This document shows positions 1-5,839 of a DNA stretch of 12,525 nucleotides, piece after piece. The notes beneath the pieces are model-generated. The model was given only the letters and a program-made list of their open reading frames with translations, did not search any database and had not been told where the DNA came from. The stretch is from Brevundimonas sp. (GTDB lineage: Bacteria > Pseudomonadota > Alphaproteobacteria > Caulobacterales > Caulobacteraceae), in NCBI RefSeq assembly GCF_031082345.1, contig NZ_JAVHLH010000050.1, forward strand, positions 1,047 through 13,571, given 5' to 3'. Every line of letters starts with the position of its first letter. Positions within the stretch are counted from its first letter, which is position 1. Made by a program: the position numbers and the translations under genes.

Positions 1-255
1 ATCACCATCACCTCCCTGGGCACGCTGGGCGGGGTCATCCACACCCCCATCATCAACCACCCCGAGGTCGCCATCGTCGGCCCCAACAAGATCGCCGAGC
101 GCGTGGTGGTCAAGGACGGCCAGATGGTCGTGCGCAAGATGATGAACCTGTCCTCCAGCTTCGACCACCGCATCGTCGACGGCCACGACGCGGCGGTCTT
201 CGTCCAGCGCATCAAGAACCTGCTGGAGCATCCGGCCACGCTTTGGATGAACTGA
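1..255 (+). CDS. bkdB: Branched-chain 2-oxoacid dehydrogenase E2 (dihydrolipoyl acyltransferase), C-terminal fragment
   Basis: The frame is open from base 1 and ends at TGA 253-255, leaving the last 84 residues of a lipoamide acyltransferase. It carries the E2 active-site signature SFDHRIVDG, in which His is the catalytic base and Asp the supporting residue. The preceding stretch VRKMMNLSSS and the ending VQRIKNLLEHPATLWMN resemble BkdB-type E2 chains more than pyruvate or 2-oxoglutarate E2s, judged from memory of the family. The enzyme transfers the branched acyl group from its lipoyl arm to CoA and forms the core of the BCKDH complex in the cytoplasm. The lipoyl and E1/E3-binding domains lie outside the window. 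The E3 gene starts 4 nt after the stop, so the two are almost certainly one operon. The E2 assignment is firm; the branched-chain assignment is likely but not proven. Confidence 0.85.
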   Translation: MTITSLGTLGGVIHTPIINHPEVAIVGPNKIAERVVVKDGQMVVRKMMNLSSSFDHRIVDGHDAAVFVQRIKNLLEHPATLWMN

Positions 256-259
256 GACC

Positions 260-1657
260 ATGGCTGAATCGATCAAGACCAAAGTCCTCATCATCGGCGC
301 CGGCACCGGCGGCTATGTCGCGGGCATCCGCTGCGGCCAACTGGGCCTCGACACCATTCTCGTGGACGGCGGCGACGGCCTCGGCGGCACCTGCCTGAAT
401 GTCGGCTGCATCCCGTCCAAGGCCATCATCCACGCCGCCTCGAAATTCGAGACGGTGGCCAAGGCCGCCGAGGGCGGCACGCTCGGCATCACCGCCAGCA
501 AGCCGGCCATCGACCTGAAGGCCACCGTGGCCTGGAAGGACGGCATCGTCCGTAAACTGAACGCCGGCGTCGCGGGCCTGCTGAAGAAGGCGAAGGTCAA
601 GGTCATCAACGGCTGGGCCACCTTCTCCGACGCCAAGACCTGCACGGTGAAGACCGCCGACGGCGACATCGTCATCAGCGCCGAACACGTCATCCTCGCC
701 ACCGGCTCCGACCCGGTCGAACTGCCGTTCCTGAAGTTCGGCGGCGACGTCATCTCCTCGACCGAGGCCCTGTCGCTGGACAAGATCCCCGGCAAGCTGG
801 TCGTCGTCGGCGGCGGTTACATCGGCCTCGAGCTCGGCATCGCCTTCCGCAAGCTGGGGGCCGAGGTCGCCATCGTCGAAATGGCCGACCGCCTTCTGCC
901 GCTCTACGACAAGGCCCTGACCGATCCGGTCCGGAAATGGCTGGAGGCCCACGGCGTCGAACTCCACCTCGGCGCCAAGGCCGGCTCGTTCGAAAAGGGC
1001 CAGCTCAATGTCACCACCGCCGACGGCAAGGCCCTCAAGCTCAAGGCCGACAAGGTCCTCGTCACCGTCGGCCGCAAGCCCCGCACCCAGGGCTGGGGCC
1101 TCGAGAACATGGGCGTCGCCATGAACGGGCCGTTCGTCAAGATCGACGACCGCTGCGCCACCTCGATGAAGAACGTCTGGGCCGTCGGCGACCTGACCGG
1201 CGAGCCGATGCTGGCCCACAAGGGCAGCGCCCAGGGCGAGATCGTCGCCGAGATCATCGCCGGTCATGACAAGCGCTTCGATCCCGTCAGCATCGCCGCC
1301 GTCTGCTTCACCGAGCCCGAGATCGTCTCCGCCGGTCTCGGCCCGCTGGACGTCGAGGGCCGCGACGACGTCATCACCGCCGTCTTCCCCCTGATGGCCC
1401 TCGGCCGCGCCTTGGCCATCGAGGCCGGCGGCGACGGCGGCTTCGTCCGGGTGCTGGCGTCGAAGACCGACCACCGCCTGCTCGGCGTCCAGGCCGTGGG
1501 CCAGCACGTCTCGGAACTCAGCAACAGCTTCGCCCAGATGCTGGAGATGGGCGCGGTGCTGGAGGATGTGGCCGGAACCATCCACGTCCACCCGACCATG
1601 GGCGAGGCCTTCCACGAAGCGTCCCTGCGGGCGCTGGGGCATGCGATTCATATCTAG
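260..1657 (+). CDS. lpdA: Dihydrolipoyl dehydrogenase (E3 subunit)
   Basis: A 465-residue flavoprotein disulfide reductase of normal family length. It reoxidises the dihydrolipoyl arm of E2 and passes electrons through FAD to NAD+. The FAD dinucleotide-binding motif GAGTGGYVAG lies at residues 13-22. The redox-active disulfide is C45/C50 in GGTCLNVGCIPSK. The NAD-binding motif VVVGGGYIGLELG is at about 181-193 and the second FAD contact AVGDLTG at 308-314. The catalytic pair is H444 and E449 in HVHPTMGE, which serves the partner subunit of the homodimer. All key residues are present. ATG 260 is 4 nt after the E2 stop, with no strong ribosome-binding site, so translational coupling is likely. 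The position next to a BkdB-like E2 suggests it is the E3 of the branched-chain complex, although such E3s can be shared with other 2-oxoacid dehydrogenases. Confidence 0.96.
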   Translation: MAESIKTKVLIIGAGTGGYVAGIRCGQLGLDTILVDGGDGLGGTCLNVGCIPSKAIIHAASKFETVAKAAEGGTLGITASKPAIDLKATVAWKDGIVRKLNAGVAGLLKKAKVKVINGWATFSDAKTCTVKTADGDIVISAEHVILATGSDPVELPFLKFGGDVISSTEALSLDKIPGKLVVVGGGYIGLELGIAFRKLGAEVAIVEMADRLLPLYDKALTDPVRKWLEAHGVELHLGAKAGSFEKGQLNVTTADGKALKLKADKVLVTVGRKPRTQGWGLENMGVAMNGPFVKIDDRCATSMKNVWAVGDLTGEPMLAHKGSAQGEIVAEIIAGHDKRFDPVSIAAVCFTEPEIVSAGLGPLDVEGRDDVITAVFPLMALGRALAIEAGGDGGFVRVLASKTDHRLLGVQAVGQHVSELSNSFAQMLEMGAVLEDVAGTIHVHPTMGEAFHEASLRALGHAIHI

Positions 1658-1760
1658 GGCGCTAACGTTCGCGACGCGGTCGCTCACTGCTTGAGCGCCA
1701 GCTGTGGCCATCGTCACCCCGGCGACCCGAAGGGCGGCGCGTAGCAGCCAAAGCCGGGGC

Positions 1761-1812
1761 CCGTCGCCGAACCGTCATCGGACCGTCGCACCGCCCGTCA
1801 CAAACCTGTGGT
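1761..1812 (+). promoter_or_regulatory. Tandem PhoB-box-like array upstream of pstS
   Basis: Five heptamers recur at almost fixed spacing: CCGTCGC at 1761, CCGTCAT at 1772, CCGTCGC at 1783, CCGTCAC at 1795 and CTGTGGT at 1806, with steps of 11, 11, 12 and 11 nt. The classical Pho box is two 7-nt repeats of the CTGTCAT/C type separated by 4 AT-rich bases. The pair at 1795-1812, with spacer AAAC, fits best. The array ends 41 nt before the pstS start codon, as expected for an activator site. I see no convincing -10 just downstream. Activation by PhoB under phosphate limitation is inferred from this architecture and from the gene products. Confidence 0.7.
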
Positions 1813-1853
1813 CCAAGCAGCCTCGACCTCAACCGTTGTCGGAGCCAAGACCC

Positions 1854-2918
1854 ATGACCCGCACCCTGTTCGCCGCCACCTCGGCGATCGCCCTGCTCGC
1901 CCTCGGGGCCTGCGGCGACAACCAGACCGGAGGCGCCCAGGGCGCCCGCGCCGGCATCTGGGCCGCCGGCTCCTCGACCGTCTTCCCCTTCACCACCCGG
2001 GTGGCCGAGAATTTCGCCCGCACCTCGGGCGGCGCCGCGCCGCGCGTTGAATCGCTGGGCACCGGCGGCGGCATCCAGGCCTTCTGCCAGGGCACGGGCC
2101 CGACCACCCCGGACATCGCCAACGCCTCGCGCCGGATGAAGAAGTCCGAGTTCGAGATGTGCCAGGCCAACGGCGTCACCGACATCGTCGAGCTGAAGAT
2201 CGGCTACGACGGCCTCGTCATCGCCACCGCCCTGGACGCGCCCGACTACGGCTTCGAGGGCGACGACCTCTACCTCGCCCTGGCCAAGGAAGTGCCGGGA
2301 CCGAACGGGTCGTTCATCGCCAATCCGAACACCACCTGGAGCCAGGTCAATCCGGGTCTGCCCGCCAGCCGCATCATGGTCTATGGCCCGCCGCCCACTT
2401 CCGGCACCCGCGACTCCTGGCTCGAACTGGCCATGGCCCCGTCGGCCGAGACCATCCCGCAGCTCGCGGCCCTCGCGGAAAGCGACGAGGACCGCTTCGA
2501 GACCCTCGCCCACACCCTTCGCGAGGACGGCGCCTGGATCGACTCGGGCGAGAACGACAACGCCATCGTCCAGACCCTGACGCGCACCCCCGGCTCGACC
2601 GGCGTCTTCGGCTACTCCTTCCTCGAGCAGAACGCCGACTCGGTGAAGGCGCACAGCGTCAACGGCGTCATGCCGACCCCCGAAACCATCGCCTCGGGCG
2701 CCTATCCGGTCTCCCGCTCGATGTTCATCTACGTCAAGAAGGCCCACGTCGGCGTCACCCCGGGGCTGAAGGAGTTCGTCCTGGAGTATATGTCGGACGC
2801 CGCCGCCGGACGCGGCGGCTACCTCCAGGACCGCGGTCTGGTGCCGCTGCCCGCCGAGGAACTGGCCGCCCAACGCGCCCTGGCCACGGCCATGACCTCG
2901 ATGGCCAGCCCCGAGTAA
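1854..2918 (+). CDS. pstS: PstS-type phosphate-binding lipoprotein of the high-affinity phosphate ABC transporter
   Basis: A 354-residue periplasmic solute-binding protein that captures phosphate for the PstCAB importer. The N-terminus is a lipoprotein signal: MTR, a hydrophobic stretch, then lipobox LGAC with the modified cysteine at residue 20. Family motifs are AAGSSTV at 37-43 (the first phosphate-binding loop), the SRRMKKSE segment at 92-99, and PTSGTRDSW at 181-189, whose Ser/Thr/Arg normally contact phosphate. ATG 1854 was chosen over the open frame back to 1704 because it has GGAG nine nt upstream, begins the signal peptide, and leaves the Pho-like array non-coding. No pstC, pstA, pstB or phoU is nearby, so this is an orphan pstS; as I recall, pstS is also unlinked from pstCAB in Caulobacter. 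A related PstS-like protein such as SphX cannot be excluded. Confidence 0.9.
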   Translation: MTRTLFAATSAIALLALGACGDNQTGGAQGARAGIWAAGSSTVFPFTTRVAENFARTSGGAAPRVESLGTGGGIQAFCQGTGPTTPDIANASRRMKKSEFEMCQANGVTDIVELKIGYDGLVIATALDAPDYGFEGDDLYLALAKEVPGPNGSFIANPNTTWSQVNPGLPASRIMVYGPPPTSGTRDSWLELAMAPSAETIPQLAALAESDEDRFETLAHTLREDGAWIDSGENDNAIVQTLTRTPGSTGVFGYSFLEQNADSVKAHSVNGVMPTPETIASGAYPVSRSMFIYVKKAHVGVTPGLKEFVLEYMSDAAAGRGGYLQDRGLVPLPAEELAAQRALATAMTSMASPE

Positions 2919-2947
2919 ACCGGCCGGATCCTTTCGGAGCAGACCGG

Positions 2948-2977
2948 ACGCCGCGGGCCGCAAGGCCCGCGGCGTTT
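2948..2977 (+). terminator. Rho-independent terminator after pstS
   Basis: A perfect 12-bp stem (2948-2959 with 2964-2975) closes on the tetraloop GCAA, a GNRA loop, and runs into a short T run (TTTC). It begins 29 nt after the pstS stop. It separates pstS from the porin gene, so the two phosphate genes are independent units, consistent with each having its own Pho-like array. Confidence 0.8.
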
Positions 2978-3002
2978 CGCTGTCCGCGCGCCTCCGTCCG
3001 GG

Positions 3003-3108
3003 CCGTCACAAATCTGGATGGGAAGCGTCACGGTTCTGCATCCCGACGGTCGGAATAGCGTCACGGCAATCTCACCGTTCCGTCGCCGGACCGCAGCGAA
3101 ATCGTCGC
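3003..3108 (+). promoter_or_regulatory. Extended PhoB-box-like array upstream of the phosphate porin
   Basis: Every GTC triplet in this stretch sits on one 11-nt lattice, at 3005, 3027, 3049, 3060, 3082 and 3104. The surrounding heptamers are CCGTCAC (3003), GCGTCAC (3025), CGGTCGG (3047), GCGTCAC (3058), CCGTCGC (3080) and TCGTCGC (3102). Intermediate positions hold weaker half-sites such as CTGGATG (3014) and ATCTCAC (3069). The first pair has spacer AAAT and the last pair (3091-3108) has spacer GAAA, both in the style of Pho boxes. Eleven-nt spacing puts the repeats on one DNA face, as for tandem PhoB dimers. Strongest matches lie 22 nt apart within each half of the array. Confidence 0.68.
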
Positions 3109-3116
3109 GCGCAAAA

Positions 3117-3122
3117 GATAAT
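3117..3122 (+). promoter_or_regulatory. Candidate -10 element of the porin promoter
   Basis: GATAAT matches the TATAAT consensus at 5 of 6 positions. It begins 9 nt after the last Pho-like heptamer (ending 3108), close to the box-to-minus-10 spacing of PhoB-activated promoters, where the box replaces the -35. It would place transcription start near 3129, giving a leader of about 45 nt. Confidence 0.5.
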
Positions 3123-3174
3123 CCGGGGCCTGACAGACCACATCCGGTCCGCGGGCAACCGAAGGATTCTCCCA

Positions 3175-4392
3175 GTGCGACAACACACCCTGCTGGCGGG
3201 CGCCGCGCTCGCCGCCGCTCTCTCGCTCACCGCCGGTTCGGCCCAGGCCCAGACCGCCCAACCGACCAGCAGCGCCTGGAAGGGCGCGCCCGAATACAGC
3301 TGGGGCGACTTCACCATCAAACTCCGCGGCCGGGTGTACGCCGACTACGTCGATCAGGATGTCGACCGGGCCGTCGGCGCCGACTTCAGCGCCTCGGAGG
3401 ACCGTTTCCGCACCGCACGGATCGGCGTCCAGGGGAGCTGGGGCGAGCAGTGGTCGTTCGTCGCCGAGGGCAATTTCACCAACGGCGAGTCGAACTGGGA
3501 AGACCTGCTGATCGAATATGCGCCGAGCGACAACACCGCCATCACCCTCGGCAACTTCAAGAGCCTGTCGCTCGAGAACCTGACATCGTCGCGATACACG
3601 ACCTTCATGGAACGCGGCCCGTTCAACGACCTGATCGACGGCGGCCGGGTCATGACCCTGGCGGCGCGCACGGGCGGCGACAACTGGTCGGTCGCGGGCG
3701 GCGTCCACGGCGATTCGGTCAATGACGGCGCCCCGGGCGACGGCGACGAACAGCGCGGCGTCTTCGTCCGCGCCCACTTCGCCCCGATCGTCACCGACGA
3801 GACGAAGGTGCACCTCGGCGTCTGGGCCCGCGACCGCGACCGGCGCGACGACACCGCCTTCCGCTATCGCGTGCGCAACAACACCAATTTCGGCGCCCGC
3901 TACACCGACGCCGGCTCCTCGCCGCTCGGCGCCGGGGACGGTGATGTCGCCATCGGCCTCGAGGCCGCCGGCGTCTGGCGCAGCTTCTCGGTCCAGGGCG
4001 AATGGGCGACCGTCGACGCCGACCTGACCGGCGGCGGTTCGGCCCGGGCGGACGCCTGGTACGTCTTCGCCTCCTTCTTCCCGACCGGCGAACAGCGCAA
4101 ATACAAGCCCGCCGACGGCAAGTTCGACCGGGTCAGCGTCCGCGAGCCGGTGACCCGCGGCGGCATGGGCGCCGTCGAGCTGGCGGTCCGCTACGACGCC
4201 GCCGACCTGACCGAGTTCGCCGGCGTGGCCACCGCCGGCGAATATTCCGCCGTGACGCTGGGGGCCACCTGGTACCCGTGGTCCCACGTCCGCTTCATGG
4301 CCAACTACACCGACGCGAAGAACGACGCCCAGGTCGCCGCCTCGGACGTCGACGTCCAGACCCTGCAGTTCCGGGCGCAGTTCGACTTCTAG
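3175..4392 (+). CDS. OprO/OprP-family phosphate-selective outer-membrane porin
   Basis: A 405-residue beta-barrel porin expected to let phosphate or polyphosphate cross the outer membrane. GTG 3175 is preceded by AGGA at 3163-3166 (8-nt spacing) and opens a clean Sec signal peptide ending AQA|QT after residue 25. The mature chain shows alternating aromatic/polar strands. The family-typical run RTARIGVQGSWGEQW is followed by LGNFKSLSLENLTSSRYTTF and MERGPF, which resemble OprO/OprP sequences. The last residue is Phe (FRAQFDF), the usual signal for outer-membrane assembly. Placement behind a Pho-like array and next to pstS supports a phosphate role. Ligand selectivity (orthophosphate, pyrophosphate or polyphosphate) cannot be told from sequence. 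The gene ends 18 nt before a composite palindromic repeat that probably terminates it. Confidence 0.9.
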   Translation: MRQHTLLAGAALAAALSLTAGSAQAQTAQPTSSAWKGAPEYSWGDFTIKLRGRVYADYVDQDVDRAVGADFSASEDRFRTARIGVQGSWGEQWSFVAEGNFTNGESNWEDLLIEYAPSDNTAITLGNFKSLSLENLTSSRYTTFMERGPFNDLIDGGRVMTLAARTGGDNWSVAGGVHGDSVNDGAPGDGDEQRGVFVRAHFAPIVTDETKVHLGVWARDRDRRDDTAFRYRVRNNTNFGARYTDAGSSPLGAGDGDVAIGLEAAGVWRSFSVQGEWATVDADLTGGGSARADAWYVFASFFPTGEQRKYKPADGKFDRVSVREPVTRGGMGAVELAVRYDAADLTEFAGVATAGEYSAVTLGATWYPWSHVRFMANYTDAKNDAQVAASDVDVQTLQFRAQFDF

Positions 4393-4410
4393 TCGGCAGG
4401 AAAGCAGCCC

Positions 4411-4622
4411 TTGTCATCCCGGCCGAGGCGAAGCCGAGAGCCGGGACGCAAGACCCACAGGTCCAACCCTCCCGGAAGCTGCGTCAGCAGCTATCCGGGA
4501 GACAGGCCAACTCAAGCGCAGGACCAACCCGTCTCCCGGACAATCGCGGCGCGATTTCCGGGAGGCTGAAGTTTGCGCGTACTTCGTCCCGGATCACCGC
4601 TGCGCGGCGTCCGAGATGACAA
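4411..4622. repeat. Composite four-hairpin intergenic repeat, copy 1
   Basis: A 212-bp non-coding element bounded by TTGTCATC at the left and GATGACAA at the right. It contains four palindromes in order: A (4411-4448), B (4469-4501), C (4533-4564) and A' (4585-4622, inverted relative to A). B is an 8+6-bp stem with loop GTCA and one bulged A at 4493. C pairs 4533-4540 with 4557-4564 and 4542-4547 with 4551-4556. Hairpin A has diverged from A' inside the stem, but both keep the 38-bp length. It lies between the converging porin and glycosyltransferase genes, 18 and 17 nt from their stop codons. A second copy is at 8994-9203. It resembles REP/BIME or MITE-like elements and could act as a bidirectional terminator. 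Confidence 0.88.
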
Positions 4623-4639
4623 CTGCTTGCTCTTGAAGC

Positions 4640-5725
4640 CTACGCCGCCGCCCGCTTCCTCAGCCGGGCGATGCGCCGCAGCCGCCGCCAGAACCGACCG
4701 CGCTCGGGCTCGGGATAGGGCTGCAGGTTTTCGACGAACTGCTCGGCCGAGGCGCGCCAGCTGAATTTCTCCGCATAGGCCCGCACCGCCGCCCGGTCGC
4801 ATTCCAGCGCCGCCATGCAGGCGACGCGAAGGTCCTTGTCGATGGCCCCGGCGTTCGAGCCCGGGATGATGTCGATCGGCCCGTGGGCCGGATAGGCCGC
4901 CACCGGCGTGCCCGTGGCCATGGCCTCGAGGATCACCAGGCCGAAGGTGTCGGTCCAGCTGGGGAAGACGAAGACGTCGGCGTCGCGGAAGCAGCGCGCC
5001 AGCTCCTCACCGAAACGGGCCCCGAGGAATTTCGCCTCCGGATATTTCTCTTCCAGCTCGGCCCGCGCCGGCCCGTCGCCGACGACGATCTTGGTGCCCG
5101 GCAGGTCGGTCTTGAGGAAGGCCTCGATATTCTTCTCGACCGCCACCCGGCCGACGTTGAGCCAGAACGGCCGCGGCCAGTCCTTGCCGCCCAGTTCGTC
5201 ATAGATGCGCGGCAGGTCCGGGCTGAACTGTTCGGTGTCGACGCCGCGCGACCACGGCGAGACGTTCCGGAACCCGTGCGCCAGCAGTTCGTCGCGCAGC
5301 GTCGGGGTCGCCACCATCAGACGGCCCGACGGCTTGTGGAACCACTTCATATAGGCGTAGCCGACCTGGACCGGGATCGGGAACCGGGCCGAGACGTACT
5401 CGGGGAATTTGGTGTGATAGCTCGTCGTGAAGGGCAGCTTCCATTCGACGCAGATGCGCCGCGTGGCGATGCCGATCGGCCCCTCGGTGGCGATATGCAC
5501 CGCCTCCGGCTCGAAGGCCCGCAGGCGCTCGCGGATCTCCTCTTCGGCCCCCAGCGCCAGCCGGATCTCCGGATAGGTGGGGCAGGGTATGGTCTTGAAT
5601 TGGCTGGGTTCTATGACCTCCACCTCATGACCCATGGCGCGGCATTCCGCGATGGTCCGGGTCAGGGTGCGGACGACGCCGTTGACCTGGGGCTCCCAGG
5701 CGTCGGTGGCCAGAACGATGCGCAT
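4640..5725 (-). CDS. GT4-type (GT-B fold) glycosyltransferase
   Basis: A 361-residue retaining glycosyltransferase. The N-terminal acceptor domain begins MRIVLATDAWEPQVNGV and carries SYHTKFPEY at 102-110. The C-terminal nucleotide-sugar domain carries GRVAVEKNIEAFL at 192-204, VVGDGPARAEL at 214-224 and PSWTDTFGLVILEAMA at 255-270. The last is the EX7E motif with Asp259 in place of the first Glu and Glu267 as the second. The tail FWRRLRRIARLRKRAAA is very basic and could help bind anionic membrane lipids. Relatives transfer mannose, glucose or uronic acid to lipids such as diacylglycerol, but donor and acceptor here are unknown. ATG 5725 starts the conserved fold. An in-frame ATG at 5794 has a better upstream purine tract and would add 23 non-conserved residues. 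No Pho box lies upstream. Confidence 0.88.
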   Translation of the reverse strand: MRIVLATDAWEPQVNGVVRTLTRTIAECRAMGHEVEVIEPSQFKTIPCPTYPEIRLALGAEEEIRERLRAFEPEAVHIATEGPIGIATRRICVEWKLPFTTSYHTKFPEYVSARFPIPVQVGYAYMKWFHKPSGRLMVATPTLRDELLAHGFRNVSPWSRGVDTEQFSPDLPRIYDELGGKDWPRPFWLNVGRVAVEKNIEAFLKTDLPGTKIVVGDGPARAELEEKYPEAKFLGARFGEELARCFRDADVFVFPSWTDTFGLVILEAMATGTPVAAYPAHGPIDIIPGSNAGAIDKDLRVACMAALECDRAAVRAYAEKFSWRASAEQFVENLQPYPEPERGRFWRRLRRIARLRKRAAA

Positions 5726-5760
5726 TGAGGGCGAGAGGCTCCGCCGTTGATCGGGGAACT

Positions 5761-5768
5761 GATCTAGC
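5761..5768 (-). promoter_or_regulatory. Candidate housekeeping -10 for the glycosyltransferase
   Basis: On the minus strand these bases read GCTAGATC, an exact match to GCTANAWC, the housekeeping -10 consensus I recall for Caulobacter. It would start transcription near 5754, about 29 nt before ATG 5725 and downstream of the alternative ATG at 5794. It therefore favours the shorter protein. I could not find a good TTGAC-type -35, so confidence is limited. Confidence 0.35.
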
Positions 5769-5807
5769 GGTTTGGAACTGGCTTGGCGAGACATCGTAAC
5801 CCTCTCC

Positions 5808-5824
5808 CGTTCTTCGAAAAAACG
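5808..5824. promoter_or_regulatory. Imperfect palindrome before putA, possible operator
   Basis: CGTTCTT (5808-5814) and AAAAACG (5818-5824) pair at 6 of 7 positions around CGA. The site ends 15 nt before the putA start, in the 114-bp region shared with the divergent glycosyltransferase. Because this PutA has no DNA-binding domain it cannot repress itself, so an external regulator such as an Lrp/PutR-type protein would be expected. Assigning this palindrome to that role is a guess. Confidence 0.25.
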
Positions 5825-5839
5825 AGCTAGACGCCGCTC

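Noticed and set aside
1671..1683. Short hairpin after lpdA (GCGAC-GCG-GTCGC)
   Set aside because: Only 5 bp with a 3-nt loop and no T run; not enough to call a terminator.
212..1717. 501-codon minus-strand frame opposite lpdA
   Set aside because: Same codon-bias shadow: repetitive Gly/Ala/Asp composition, no motif, and lpdA on the other strand is unmistakable.
1662..2963. 433-codon minus-strand frame opposite pstS
   Set aside because: Shadow frame covering the Pho-like array and the pstS coding sequence; composition is biased and there is no recognisable domain.
3061..4287. 408-codon minus-strand frame opposite the porin
   Set aside because: Shadow of the porin; the plus strand has a signal peptide, barrel strands and a terminal Phe.
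4573..4764. Small plus-strand frame across the repeat and glycosyltransferase end
   Set aside because: It overlaps palindromic repeat DNA and the 3' end of a certain gene, with no supporting start signal.
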